Positions 11,438 through 23,285 are shown, numbered from the stretch's first letter. The stretch is DNA of 64,000 nucleotides from Adiantum capillus-veneris (GCA_014529385.2 CM043956.1:66142281-66206280); one strand, 5' to 3'. Translations and numbers: made by a program. Notes: generated by a model not told the origin, from the sequence alone.

Positions 11438-13137
11438 TGATAGCCGTTTTTCGACTCTCTGTAATTTTCATAGTGAGTTACCTCACCCTATCAAATCACT
11501 CAAACACTGTGGCTACCCTCACCCTTTCACTGTATATAGGTGTATGTGAGTTAGGGGACTTTTCTCATATCTTCTTAAAACCCCTCAATTAGCTAGTCAC
11601 TGCGCTAGTTGAGCCAAAAAAAAAAAAAAAAAAAGTATATTATGGCCCATTTGTGTGTAAATATTTCATTGTATATAGAGCCTAAATAAAAGGATTTTTC
11701 ATAATTATTTTGGTATTTATTTAAATATTTCTACCTAGGGTGTGTTATTTATGCTATGTACATTGACTCACCATAACCATATTTTTTCTTACCATTTTGC
11801 ATACTCTTTATTCCATATAAAAATAATTTCATACAAGCTTCTCTTATTTTTGGTGTAACTCCATCCCAACAAAAATCCAAAAAAACTAGTTCTATTTATG
11901 TGTATATTTTTTCACTATTGTGAATTTTGCCTTCCTAAATCTATTCTCTATTACTCTCATAAATTAGACCACCAAAGATATTCATCTTTTTATGGTAGAC
12001 TTATAATGAGAGAAATTTATTTTGACCCCTTTATAGTTTTTCCACCTATATTATTTATATTTGACATGTACCTTTTTTTTTGACCCCTCAATATTTGATT
12101 TTCTTAGTTGTACTATTCACTTATATCATGATCTCAACAACTTCAATTATAGACCTACCAAATAAGGTCAAGGGTATGTGGCATGCATGCATGCACTGTG
12201 GAGGGCTCACTCTTGGAGGTATTCAAAAGAATCATCCAAAGAAGGACTCCACAAGGACTTTGTGTAGTTGAAAAAGACAGTCGGTTTTGCTGAATTTCTA
12301 AAGATCACTTGCTCTCCGAATTTGAAAAGGTGATACAAACAAAAGTTGTAGCTCATGGGATGAACTTTTATCTCAAATGTTTTCATATTTTTTTGAGCTA
12401 CGAGCTGTGAGCTATGATTTTATTGGTGGACCCCAGTTTGCCCATGCTATGCAGCCACACTCCCTCTTCCACTTTATCATTTTCCTCTTTCACACACACT
12501 TCTCCACTCATCATCCCCACCTCTCTCACCACTTCTCTCCGCACCCTACTCACCTTTTTCTCAACCTTGAATAATAAGAGAAACCATGGTGAACTCACGT
12601 CTCCTACACACACTTCCATTCCAAAATTGACCACCTAGTCTCATTTTTCCTCATCCATATTACCCATATCTATAAAAAAAACCACAAAATTCAGTCTCTT
12701 CTCTTGAAATACAACATCATGGTGATTTATTACTCATGTTCACTTACCTTGGCTCCCAAGGAAGGTCAAGAGTGGAGAAAAAACGTACCGTCAACAAGCG
12801 TCAAAATTGACCCTACTTAAGACACTTGGAGCGCCAACATTGTAAGAAATCCATATTTTCTTACCTATTATGAGGTTTTTCTTCCTTATTTATATCCTAC
12901 TTGGATACTCCCATTGTAAATATCCAATTCCATTTGTAAATCAATAAAAATACTAACTCTACTAATTTACTAACACTAACCTACTATGAAAAGTCCTATC
13001 ACCTCCACTTCTCTCCTCTCTTTCGTCTTCATCTAGCCACACCAACTTCTTGATAATTACAAGCAAAAGAAATTAGATAAGTGCTGAAAATCTAACCCAA
13101 CCATGGTTAGAGGAGTAACCCTAGCCCTCAAAATTGC

Positions 13138-13147
13138 TATAAAAGGA
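13138..13147 (+). promoter_or_regulatory. TATA box of the solo LTR
   Basis: TATAAAAGGA lies 511 bases before the LTR end, in the same relative place as TATAAAAAGG in the Tat LTRs. Upstream is a similar 'TAACCCTA' context. Confidence 0.55.
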
Positions 13148-13429
13148 GGGTGTAGCTAGCACAAAAGGGGAGAGACATAAGCAAGAGCACTATGCTATAG
13201 CTTGAGAAGCCAAGCTCAACCTCTTGAGAAGGAGCTCTTGAGTGTTGTGATGCGTTGTGGTGTAATTTACTCAAGCTATGTTGAACAAATACTAATCTCA
13301 CTTTGATTGGTCATGACAGATTTGTAAGAAGGTATGAATGCAACAAGCACCCCCTCCCCCTTCTCTCTCTTTCTTACATATATAGTTGTGTTGCTTGATC
13401 ACTGCCGATACATTTCAAAGCAGCCCGAG

Positions 13430-13432
<3 letters not shown>

Positions 13433-13501
<69 letters not shown>
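13433..13501. repeat. (CT)n microsatellite in the solo LTR
   Basis: An uninterrupted CT run of about 69 bases. Open frames reading Ser-Leu repeats through it are artefacts of the repeat. Confidence 0.97.
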
Positions 13502-13502
<1 letters not shown>

Positions 13503-13649
13503 GGTGGTGCCCCAAATTTGTGTAGGGTTAGGTTGCGGGTTTGTGTGTGTGTTTGTTGTTTTTTCCAACCTCAACCCAATTGAGCAGGACGAGAGCCTAG
13601 AAGTGGTCTTAGAGGCCACTCTTCTTGTTGCCCACCCCGGACCGCCTCA

Positions 13650-14915
13650 ATAGGAGCAAATGTAATAGTGGAGCCTAATTGTCTACCCCTTCTTGAAATG
13701 ATCACAAGCTGCTCAACTCCTGGTATTGCTATGTTGAGATGGATTGCCTACATAAAGTCCTTGAATCCAAAATTTAAGCATATTGCGAGGAACGATAATC
13801 TAGTTGCAGATATGCTTTCAAGAGCAAGGTATGAAAATGAAGACGACATGGTTGTCGAGGGTGATGATGTAGGTACATAGTTCTATAGTATGTCTCATTC
13901 CAAGGGTGATCATGTTTGTCTATCACAAATGCATTTGAGTCATTTACTGAGAACCTATATCAAGGTGACTGGCTGCTCATTGGATGCTATCTGAGCACTT
14001 TAACAAGGCAAGAAGGGTGGACTAATCAAGAGTTCAAAAGAATACAGAGAAAGGCCTATGGATACTTTTTGAAAGATGGGTACTTATGGAAGTGTCCAAA
14101 ACAAAGAAATGGAATGTCAGTGAGAGTTGTGAATGATAAGGATGCTCAAATGAGCTTATGAAAAAGTGGCATGAGAGTCTTTATGTTGGGCATAGAGGCG
14201 TATGGGCCACCTTTACTAAAATGAAAGAGAGGTATTGGTGGAAAGGTATGTATAAAGATGTATCTCACTTTGTGGAGTCTTGTAAAACCTGTCAAATGTA
14301 TTCAAATGTACGTCATCGTGATGGGTTTCACCATACTTACCCATTGGCCATGCACTATAGGTGGTTACTACATCTCGTTATATAATGCCATTGGGTTTAT
14401 GGCAAATGAGATACATAGTGCGTGCATGGGAAGACATAACCAACCAAGTTGAAGGTCGTGCTCTAAGAACAAAAAGAACAGAAGGGGGATGTAAGTTCCT
14501 CTTGGATGATGTAATTAGCCATTTTGGCTATGTTGGGAAAATAACAGCGGTGGGCAGGGGTGAGTTGGATGCTGGCAAAGCAAGGGAGTTTTTCTCTAGG
14601 TTGGGCATTAAACTTTCTCTCACTACTGAATATAATCCTGTGGAAAATGGTAAATCAGAGCGTGGGCATCCTCCTATTATTAAAGCTTTGGCTAAGGATT
14701 GCAAAGGTAAAATGGGAGAGTGGCCTAGGTTATTGCCTTATGCTTTATGGGTTGATCATACAACTCATAGCTCAGTTAATGGTTTTATGCCTTTTGAGTT
14801 GATGTATGGTCAAAAACCTATGCTGCCAATTGGAGATGTAATTCCCACATCACAAGGTCTTATTGACACATTTACATGATTACACTAAACATAATCACAC
14901 AGAACCCGGTTAATG
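13650..14915 (+). mobile_element. Ty3/gypsy 'A' fossil: RNase H end and integrase part
   Basis: Residues CLPLLEMI and MLRWIAYIKSLNPKFKHIAR with DNLVADMLSRARY form the end of the RNase H. The integrase zinc domain follows with H..H and C..C spacing (HESLYVGHRG ... ESCKTCQMY). The catalytic core has EYNPVENGKSERGH, containing the glutamate, and WVDHTTHSSVNGFMPFELMYG. The piece breaks off near 14,880-14,915 at the left end of the hAT transposon and its C-terminal part resumes at about 22,800. Several breaks are present. Confidence 0.8.
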
Positions 14916-14929
14916 GTGACCTGCAAACC

Positions 14930-15065
14930 CACTAAATTCCCACCGGGTTTTTCAGTATCCTCGGCGAGCCCGCCGGGGTTTATCATTTTCCCTGCGGGCC
15001 CGCGGGGAAAACTCAAGAAAGGCGGGCTCGTAGAGCTATATATACGTACGCGGGCCCCAATCGGG
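14930..15065. repeat. Left subterminal GC-rich repeats of the hAT element
   Basis: Clustered inverted motifs such as CCCGCCGGGG, CCCTGCGGGCCCGCGGGG and GCGGGCCC stand out from AT-rich surroundings. A matching cluster lies at the right end (22,660-22,750, for example CCGGCGGGCCTGCCGGG). hAT transposases usually bind short subterminal motifs, so these are candidate binding sites. Confidence 0.5.
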
Positions 15066-15097
15066 CCCGCTTGGTGTTATTTTGTCTTGCTTTCATC

Positions 15098-15098
<1 letters not shown>

Positions 15099-15180
<82 letters not shown>
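15099..15180. repeat. Compound (TG)n(AG)n microsatellite
   Basis: About 30 bases of TG pass directly into about 52 bases of AG. The open frames on both strands through it are artefacts. Confidence 0.97.
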
Positions 15181-15183
<3 letters not shown>

Positions 15184-15929
15184 TCGTCGAACACCTTTGC
15201 AGGTACGTGGAGAGGAGAGAGGAGAGAGGGGGTCTTGTGGGAGCGTGCTCTTCATCGCAGTGCACGGCAGCAGCAGCACATTACCTGACCACATGATTCG
15301 GGTATGTGTTGTGTATGTGTATGCATTGTGTGGTAGTGTGCCTTTTGTCGTAGTGTGCAACAATAATAAGTTACCTTACCTCACAATGGGAGTGTGTGTG
15401 TAAGCTATTCTACGGAACAATGCTTATCACAAGGGCATCACTTCGGTGACGCGGGGAAGATGGTGTCCTCATGGTAAGTATTGGCTTACTGTCTGGGTAC
15501 TACATCGGTAACGCGGTGAATCTAGTATCCTTATGGTAAGTTAACTATCCTTTCCAAAAAAACATATGGGCATCGGTCGGTAACTCGGCTATATGATGTT
15601 CGTATGCAGACCATTGTTTTTCCTTAGATTCAGGCCGAGCACTCGATCGGGAATGCGTCTAATAGAGTGTCGTTTGTTAGAAGTATCGTTTTTGCATAAA
15701 TGTGTTTTTTATGTCATTAACCCGGCCGTACAAACGTCATATAATCTGTATGTACATGTGCAGTTAATTTTTTAATTATGAAGGATATGAAATACTTGGT
15801 TGGTAACGTGGTTCTGAAGAGTATTTCATATACAAAATGTATGAATTGTTTGATTTTTTTGTTGTTTTTAATTGTCCATTTGAAATTATATACTAGCTAA
15901 TCATATTCAAAATAATACTTTATTCATCA

Positions 15930-16235
15930 ATCATCGCTATTTTAAAAGTTCCATTTATGTAAATTACATGTAAAAAAGTATTTGCACACAAATTGTATGT
16001 TTAATATTCTTTTTTTAATATTTTTAAAGGACTCTCAAGCATTATATCGCTATTTTGAATGCTTCATTTACATAAATTCTCTGTAAAAAATCTAAATGCA
16101 CACAATTTTCATGTTAAATATTCTTTTGTATCTTTTTAAAGAGCATCAATTATCATCACTTTTTGATTGCTACAATTACATAAATTCTATGTAAAAAAGT
16201 GTGTGAACACAATTTGCTAGTCCAATTTGTATACT
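15930..16235. repeat. Three degenerate copies of a ~110-bp unit
   Basis: The landmark '(C/T)CAxTTA(C/T)xTAAATT...ATGTAAAAAAGT...ACACAA' recurs at about 15,951, 16,063 and 16,172. It is AT-rich and non-coding, in the stretch between the hAT left end and the kinase-like gene. Confidence 0.6.
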
Positions 16236-16586
16236 TCCAATGTTTTAAATGTTTTTGAAGTTTTTAAGCCGGTGTGTGCTTTGTTTGAATTAGTATGTGC
16301 ACATGGAGAAAAATATAAGCTAAAAATTCAATATATGTTGAAATGTGCCAGACTGTTAACATGTATTGTCTGATCTAAATGAAGTCTTATAAACCACTTG
16401 TTTGAATTGCATTTTACACATGTAACAGATTGCAATTTTAAGTGAAGATTATTTTCAATTTTTATCAATATTTAGTTGCACATTTGTTAAAGTCTTCAAG
16501 TGGTGGTTAAGAGTTTACCTGAGATAGTGTGAGAGTGTTAGTGTCATTCGCAACCATGAAGTTGTATTTGATATGCTGTTTTTGTA

Positions 16587-18080
16587 TTGTCCAGTGCAAA
16601 TATGACGCCAGATAAAAAGAAATGTATTATGCATGCCATTCATAAAGAATGTGTTTTGGCAATCTCATCATGTGCAGTTGATTGCGCACAGAAAATTAGT
16701 GAAAGCCATGTCTACATCAAAGACATCACTAGCACTATATGGGAGAACACAGAGCGCAGGTTGCGACTTGAAGGCCAATACGAGTTGTTGCTTATAACAG
16801 GGATATGAGAATTTGACCCCCATCACAAGGTCAAGACAGTGTTGGGCAATAGGAAAGATGTTGCAGAGACTTAAAGGAAGATATCCCACATGCATGCGAC
16901 ATGTCAAAATTAGAGCTCTGGGATAAATTATGTGAAGAACAGAAGGTAAAGATGAAGGGTGTAAAAGCGTAGCAGCGTTATCCAAGAGATTGAAGATGGA
17001 CCAAGATGTGCAAGGATCTTTGGGAGGTGGATCCGATGCCAGGGGCACCGGCACAATCATGCCCACTTCTTTGAATGCAAAGTGCACTCATCTTGTTGGC
17101 ATCTTGTTGGATTGGAGTAGGCTCCTTCCGTGTGTGCACATTGTACACCATCAAAGGCATCTTATTTTTTCCAGACCACATTACATATGTGGGAAAATGT
17201 TACAAGGAAGGGAGTGAGGTGAAATTTGACAGCTTTTAGATAGAGAAAGGAATGCAAATGCTTCACCCCTCCATTGTAAGGTGCATTGGGTTTACTATAG
17301 AAGCTCCTTGAATCACGATATTCCCATACTACAATGTTGGTACCGTGGGCGACATGATGTGCCGCTTACGGTTCACTCACGGATTGTTCAGACGACATGC
17401 ACATGCTACAACATAGCTGGAGGTCATTGCTTGTAGCAAATCTTCCTATAAGCGAGATAGACACGGTGCGGATCAAAGTAGTGATCAAGGAGATGCCAGT
17501 AATTTGTCATGCCTTAATTGATGGCGTTGCAGTTGCCTGTATAGTGCACTGTGACCTGCACCCGTTCAACATAATGTTGGACTTTACTCGCCCCAATAAA
17601 CCTCGCGTTCGCATCATTGATTGGGGTATAATGTTGAGAACACCATCTAAGCGTACAACAAATAATTATCTACATCGAAGCGCACAGTTGGACAAAGCAA
17701 TTTTGAATGCATAGAGAGAAGGGAATGCCGAGACGGCTAAGCGATCGTGGATTGATCCCAGACTATACGATCCACGGTGCACAGATGCATACACAAAAGT
17801 GAGTGACATTTATGCACTAGCCTACCTATTCGACATGCTAGCAGATTTTTGGAGTGCATCCATAAAAAGATTATTTTCTAGAAGAAGTTTTTCACCACCC
17901 GGACGAAGATGTTATGAGGGCTATTCGAATTAAAGTAGATTGTTACATGAAGTTAAAAGAGCGGGAACAGAGAAGGAATTATTCTAACGTGTTGATATTT
18001 TCCAAAGAACATTTAAAGACAGGCCCTAACCCTGTCCAACGTCCACTTTTTGAACTTGCACCATCATTTTATCCGATTTA
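16587..18080 (+). pseudogene. Protein-kinase-like gene carried in the hAT element, disrupted
   Basis: Spread over several frames are recognisable kinase pieces. The N-lobe-like EKGMQMLHPSIVRCIGFT and PYYNVGTVGDMM lie near 17,240-17,370. The catalytic loop VHCDLHPFNIML follows at about 17,540-17,580, then RVRIIDWGIML (DWG in place of DFG) near 17,605-17,640. The C-lobe-like DPRLYDPRCTDAYTKVSDIY and ALAYLFDML lie near 17,750-17,840. HxDLxxxN is the phosphotransfer loop of eukaryotic kinases. I did not find a VAIK-type lysine. In-frame stops and frame changes occur (for example the lobe near 17,250-17,310 contains two stops and the loop frame ends at 17,714), so it is a pseudogene unless some gaps are introns. 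The sequence from 16,587 to about 16,810 is open but unrecognised. Confidence 0.55.
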
Positions 18081-18439
18081 AATATTTTTATAATATACAT
18101 ATATCTTGTCCAGGATATTATTTTTTCTATTGAAGTGTATTATCTAGTTTGAATTGGTTCACCTAATTGAGTCAATTATCTTTAGTCCTTTTAAATTTTT
18201 CATTTAACTAACAATATTTCAAATTTGCCTTGTGGTTCAATTAGTCGCATTTGTTGTGATTTGATTTAGTGGATTCCGCGTAGTGTCCCAATGAGTGAGA
18301 ATATATATTTGCCAATGATATTGAATATTTGTCTAGATCTGTTGACTGCAGCTCCAAGAGAAAACTTGGCCAATGAAGAAGAAGATATTGGTACCCAATC
18401 ACTACCTGATGATTAGCAACAAGCGACTGTTAATGCATT

Positions 18440-19258
18440 TTAGCACATGAAGTCTCTGGCACATGGCATGCCGGCACAACAAGAGACGCATATTGCTCAC
18501 CGACTCTCAATGTGGGCAAATCCAAAGCATATGAAATGGAAAGAGATCAATAAAGAAGTGAAAAAGAACATGATCAAGACAATATGGCCATGTGAGGATG
18601 CAGAGATCAAGAAAGGAAGGTGAAAGGTTTTGAAGTGCAACCATGATGCGATCAAAGATAATATTGAGAGGATTTATTTGGAGGTTTATGGCCATCCCCT
18701 ACACAATGCATATTGTGCGCTATATTTTGCAAAAATGTTATATTTTCAATTTGTGCAACAGCGACCAGTAGACTTCTCGTCAAAGGAGACAACTGTTGCC
18801 ACTCATGATTTAAGGGAGAGTAGTGTCACTTTCACCCGAGATGAGTTGGCATTGATAGTAGAAGGCACCGACCTATAGTTAAAAAGAGAGAAGGATATTT
18901 ACATGACAGAGTTGGCAGAGAAAGATGAAAAAATAACACGGCTTTCTATAGCCACCCAGACACCCCAACCCTCACAAGTCCAAATGGATAAAAGCACTCA
19001 CCGCTTAAGTCAGTATGTTCAAAATCTGACACAGCGAAGTTGGTCCCCTCGTCTACTTCAGATGCATCCTCATCTTCCCAATGTCCAGTTTGCTACAAGA
19101 ATTTTGATGGATGGAGTGGATATTATACATTGACATGTGGTCATTATTATCATTTAGTTTGTCTTATTCGTTTGATGCAAAATAGTAGTCAATGTGCAAT
19201 CTGTTCACAAGATATTCCACAAGGAATATATATTATGTTTGGCATGGCAAACAAATAA
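18440..19258 (+). pseudogene. RING-H2 finger gene carried in the hAT element, disrupted
   Basis: The C-terminal exon-like frame (about 19,040-19,258) reads CPVCYKNFDGWSGYYTLTCG and then HYYHLVCLIRLM...CAIC, giving C-x2-C, C-x-H-x2-H-x2-C and C-x2-C, the RING-H2 zinc-ligand pattern. RING-H2 domains are usually E3 ubiquitin ligases that recruit an E2 enzyme. Upstream (18,440-18,900) is a charged helical region (KWKEINKEVKKNMIKTIWPC, then HNAYCALYFAKMLYFQFVQQ), and 18,903-19,000 has MTELAEKDEKITRLS, which is coiled-coil-like. Frames change between these parts and stops intervene, so it looks decayed. It lies downstream of, and in the same direction as, the kinase-like gene. The two could be one gene. 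Confidence 0.6.
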
Positions 19259-19457
19259 AAATTCAAGCAAGCACGCCCAGATACCCCTAGCACAATCAGA
19301 AATCTGTTTGATGAGCAAGATGCTGGTTCAGGGCAACACAGATGAGATCTAAAAAATATGTACTATCACAAATATGAAGCACTGTAATTACTCAAAACAC
19401 ATTTGAATACAAGGTCTTTTACAATGTTTTTTTACATTTACTCGTTCTACTCTCAAG

Positions 19458-21680
19458 CTATATTGAATCATTTGAGTTGTTATCTGGTTCTAAGTCTGAG
19501 TGTTGTGGTTCTCCTTGTAATTCAACCTTCACATCTATTATCAAATTCTCTTCTATTTTGTCTACAATGCATTGAGATACACTACAATTGAACTCTTCTT
19601 CATCTTCGTTTTGACAATCATACAACCAGGTTGGCATTTCCACCTCGTGGCCAACATTTTTGATGTGATTCAGTATCTTTTGGTTGCAAAACATATACAC
19701 TAATTTGTTTACTCTGTCTGCTAATAGTCTATTGTGAATAGTGCTGTGAACATACTTGTACATACTCCAGTTTCTCTCTGAACTTGAGTTTGCTGCACAT
19801 TGTGCGAGTACTTTCGTTGCAAGGGGATGTAACGTAAAGTAATGCTCTCCACCATTCATCATCCACCACTTCCATGCAGGTTGATCTTTTGTCGTTACCT
19901 GTACAAAATCATTCACAAAAGGACCTTATTTTAATCTAAATGCACTCATTTCTTTGATGCAATCAATTTGGGGTCATGAACGTTGGAGTAGAACGTGCTG
20001 ACCACCTCTGTATTGGACATCATATCTAAATTCCAATACTCTGGATCGAGTATGTAAGCAACACTATGGAGTGGACTATGAGCTCTCTTCCACCTTGCAT
20101 GAAAATATTTAGCCAAAATTTTTCGTTGTTTGCCAGAGAATGGTAATGACCACTCGTTCTCTACTACAAACTCTTTCAACTCTTCAGGATTTTCAAGACT
20201 TTGTTGGAATGACCACCATGTCATCCACACTTTGCCTAAGTTTGGTGCCCTTTGATCAAGATTGCGGATGGTAAACATAACGGGCATTATTACATGGTAT
20301 GCATCCATTACACTCCTCCACCAAGCAACCTTGTTTACATTGCCACGTAGACATGTAATTTTTGTTGATCTATATATAGAGATACTATATATAGATCAAC
20401 AATTTTATCTTTCACTTTTTATTTCTGCTCAAGCTGCCATTCATCGAAGGCCACAAAATTGAATGTGTCAATCACAACGCATTTATTATGGAGAAGTGAT
20501 TCCAAGGTATAAAAGTGTGTGCAAAACCGAGTTTAAGCAGGAAGTTTCAGCATCACTAACATGAGCATCCTATACAAATCGAGCACTCTTTGTCGTTTCA
20601 AGATAAATTTCACAACCTGACATGCTGTATCAATTATTTTGGCAAACCATGTGGTTTCCTCACTAGTGTACCAATCTTTCAGCACCAAGTTCAAGTTGTG
20701 CGTATTACAACCATTGACAAAAATGTGTGGAAATCACTTCTTTATTAATTTACTTAGGTTTTCACGATTCTTTGCGTTGTCCATGACTACTTGAACTACA
20801 TGTTCAACACCAATTTGTTTAATTACATTAATCAAGACTTCAAAAATGTATTGGCTACTTTTAATTGCACCAGAACTATCAATCACCTTTATAGACATTT
20901 CTCCCCTTAGACAAAACATCATTACATTGATCAGCGGTCTTCTCTGAACATTTGACCAACCATCACTCACAATTGTACATCCTGAAAGCGAAATAATCCC
21001 AAGTATTATTTTGCCAACATGCCCTTTGACTTCGATGTAACATTTTTCAAAGAAAACATTTCTTATCGTGTGATAAGAAGGAGCGGAAAATCGTGGACCA
21101 AACTCACCGATTTTCTTCCAAGCAGCCTTCCAATGATTGTTGACCAAAGCACTTCCAGTATCGAATATTACTTTGGCGAGTGGCGTTTATGCTTCTTCTA
21201 GAGACTGCACTCGAAAGCTTTGATGTAATGATTTTTGACGCATTTGACAAAGTCCACCTTCATTGTGATATTTAAAAAGAACACTGCCTAGAATTTCCTC
21301 TCCTTGCGCAGGCTGTTCTGATCCAAGGTTAGTTGGTGTCACTACAAGATCTGCGGAGTTACTATCTCTGGGAACTCTTGAATCGAAGCCACAGAGCTAT
21401 ATATCTATTTTCTCTTGCCACCCTTTTTGGCAAGGTCTTCTCTCAAACGCTTTGCAACTGCAAGTACCTGAGGATGTTCACATTTCTTACAACTGTTTTT
21501 AGCGCTACCCAGAAAATGATCCCTAATACATGGTGCACCGCTTGATTTTTTTGTGTGACAAAATTTACATTTCCAGTCCATATATCGGCCGCATATGTTG
21601 TGAGCATAATCCCACTCTTTGCCACAAGCTTTTTTATTCTTTGGCTTCTTTGTACCACTTGAACCCACATTTTGCTCCAT
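19458..21680 (-). pseudogene. hAT transposase (BED finger, DUF659-like core, hAT C-terminal domain), disrupted
   Basis: An ATG at 21,680 opens MEQNVGSSGTKKPKNKK followed by a BED-type zinc finger (WKCKFCHTKKSSGAPCIRDH...C). At 20,734-21,147 is the core block GCTIVSDGWSNVQRRPLINV with VVQVVMDNAKN, the DUF659 signature. At 19,946-20,308 is a middle domain (LPFSGKQRKILAKYFHARWK). At 19,458-19,916 is the dimerisation domain (LHPLATKVLAQCAANSSSER...RLLADRVNKLVYM). These lie in at least three frames. One change (about 19,900-19,950) could be a small intron with TTTTGTACAG as acceptor; others look like real lesions, and about 20,310-20,730 lacks a clear frame. The enzyme cuts and pastes the element. 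This copy is probably inactive. Confidence 0.85.
20362..20402. repeat. Perfect 18-bp inverted repeat with 5-base loop
   Basis: TTGTTGATCTATATATAG at 20,362-20,379 is followed by AGATA and then its exact reverse complement at 20,385-20,402. It falls in the part of the transposase gene where no reading frame is clear. Confidence 0.9.
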
Positions 21681-21689
21681 TGCTTTTAA

Positions 21690-22650
21690 ATTAAAACTGA
21701 AGACAAAAGAACAAGATGTTCAGTTTTTGAAACATTTTTCTTATTTTATATATATATTATAATTTAAAAACCATTCAATATGAAAATAACCATGATGCAC
21801 AATATGAGAGTTTCAATGCACGCTAGTCAATCCACATATCGATCACCTATATTGTGAGCAACCATATACATTGCAATGTACTCTATGCATGGCATAATAA
21901 CTATAACAATGCTATGAATTTATTTATGCAATTATTATTATAATGATTATTTATATGCCCACTTTGATTTGCAAACAATAAGACACATCTAAGTTCAATT
22001 ACTACAAAAACACAAACGAAAGCAATAAAATATATGATTGGTCATTTCATGCACTAGTAATCTATCGTAATACATAATGCACTCTCTATATAAACCAATG
22101 CATGAACTATCGCAAGAAAATCTTCAATATAATCACTCAATTCAGGATTACTTGTACCCAATGAAGGATTGTAGCCCACCCATGCAACCAATTCAATATA
22201 TAAAAGCTATTTTAACCCAATGAAGGATTATATATGGCTCTTATATTGTGGAGTGACGTGTAAATCAACTCAAATGCAAGACTTCAAGGATCTTTATATG
22301 CCCGGTACACTAGTATAGGACATCCGACCCTTGACTATCGACTCGTCATTTACCTATGCTCATCTTCTAAAACCAAATACAACCCTCATTTGGACCAATG
22401 GTTTCTTCGCAATGAGCATGATTCTCCAAGTTTTCAGTTGTTTTCCTTCTGTACCTTTATGTCGGTAAAGGAATTAAAATTTTTTAGAAGTGGTCACCGA
22501 ATTAAGAATCACGTTAGGCCCAAAAAAAGGACCTATGACTCTATAACCTTAGGTCAATTCACAAGGAGATGACTATACCCGGCACTTGGATACACTCCCC
22601 AAGGATTTGCCTAGCTAAAAGACCAGGGTTAACACACTATTTACTATATA
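21690..22650. other. Non-coding right flank of the hAT transposase gene
   Basis: AT-rich DNA upstream of the transposase ATG, expected to hold its promoter. I see no strong TATA context to single out. It leads into the GC-rich subterminal block at 22,660-22,750. No supported gene. Confidence 0.4.
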
Positions 22651-22799
22651 TAATTATTCCCACCGGGCGTTTTCATTTTCCCGGCGGGCCTGCCGGGAAA
22701 ATGAAAAAGCCTGATGGGCCCCGTAGGAAAAATGGAAAACCCGGAGGTCTAACTGGCTCTATAGGTTTTTGCAGGTCAAAATCAAAGTCACGTTAACAA

Positions 22800-23285
22800 T
22801 TAACATGATCACATGGAATGTATTGCCTTGGGAAGATGGAATGCATAGGGAAGACGTTCTTGCTTTGCGCATACAACAATAATAAAGAAGGACCCAAGAT
22901 ATTGAGATTGGAGTAGCACGATTGAAAGATGCAAGGTTAAAGAATAAGGACAGATTTGATAAGAGGCATAGGCTTAGACCTAAAGCTATTGCGGAAGGTG
23001 ATTGAATGTTGGTGCATGACAATAGTCTCGAAAAACAACATTCAACAATATATATGAAAGATTTCAAAGATGGTTTGGTCCTTATGTGGTTCAACATGTA
23101 CATGGGAATGCATTATATACCTTGTATGAATTAGAATGGGACAAAAATGAGGATTCCAATCGCAGGGAAAAGAATAGAGTTATTCAAAAGAAGAGGTGAT
23201 ACATATCCCTTTCATTCACAGGAAAGTTAGAATGAAGGCTTTGATGAAAATTATGGATGTGGATGATGAACGAGAGGATGATGCT
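22800..23285 (+). mobile_element. Ty3/gypsy 'A' fossil: integrase C-terminal part
   Basis: Codable stretches read DVLALRIQQ, ARLKDARLKNKDRFDKRHRL and, after a gap, GTKMRIPIAGKRIELFKRRG. This is the C-terminal tail typical of gypsy integrases (RLKxARxxNKxRFDK...). It continues the gypsy A copy that was split by the hAT element, and it is itself ended by the Tat LTR at 23,286. Several breaks. Confidence 0.7.

Larger units (their letters stand above)
11438..13649 (+). mobile_element. Solo LTR of a Tat-type Ty3/gypsy element
   Basis: It begins TGATAGCCGTTTTTCGAC, matching the LTR start of the Tat element at 23,286 and 33,846 (TGACGACCGGTTTTTGA). It ends in CTCA at 13,649. The 4-base flank ATAG occurs on both sides (11,434-11,437 and 13,650-13,653), consistent with a target duplication. 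Like the Tat LTRs it has a CTATAAAAGG box (13,138), a long CT tract, then AGGTGGTGCCC near its right end. There are no internal genes, as expected after recombination between two LTRs. It splits the RNase H region of gypsy A, so it is younger than gypsy A. Confidence 0.75.
14916..22791 (-). mobile_element. hAT-superfamily DNA transposon with extra genes, decayed
   Basis: It interrupts the gypsy A integrase. The ends carry matching inverted sequence: GTGACCTGCAAACCC near 14,916 and, reversed, GTGAC...TTGACCTGCAAAAACC at the right end (22,766-22,791). Both ends also have subterminal blocks rich in CCCGCCGGG/CCGGCGGGCC (14,940-15,060 and 22,660-22,750). The flanks GTTAATGG and GTTAACAA agree in 5 of 8 bases, a possible worn 8-bp target duplication. 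Inside are a hAT transposase on the minus strand (19,458-21,680), a kinase-like gene and a RING-finger gene on the plus strand, and simple repeats. End positions are good to about 10 bases. Confidence 0.7.

Noticed and set aside
13334-13583. Ser-Leu repeat open frames
   Set aside because: They are translations of the CT microsatellite at 13,433-13,501.
15013-15403. Several Glu-Arg or Ser-Leu repeat frames
   Set aside because: Products of the compound TG/AG microsatellite.
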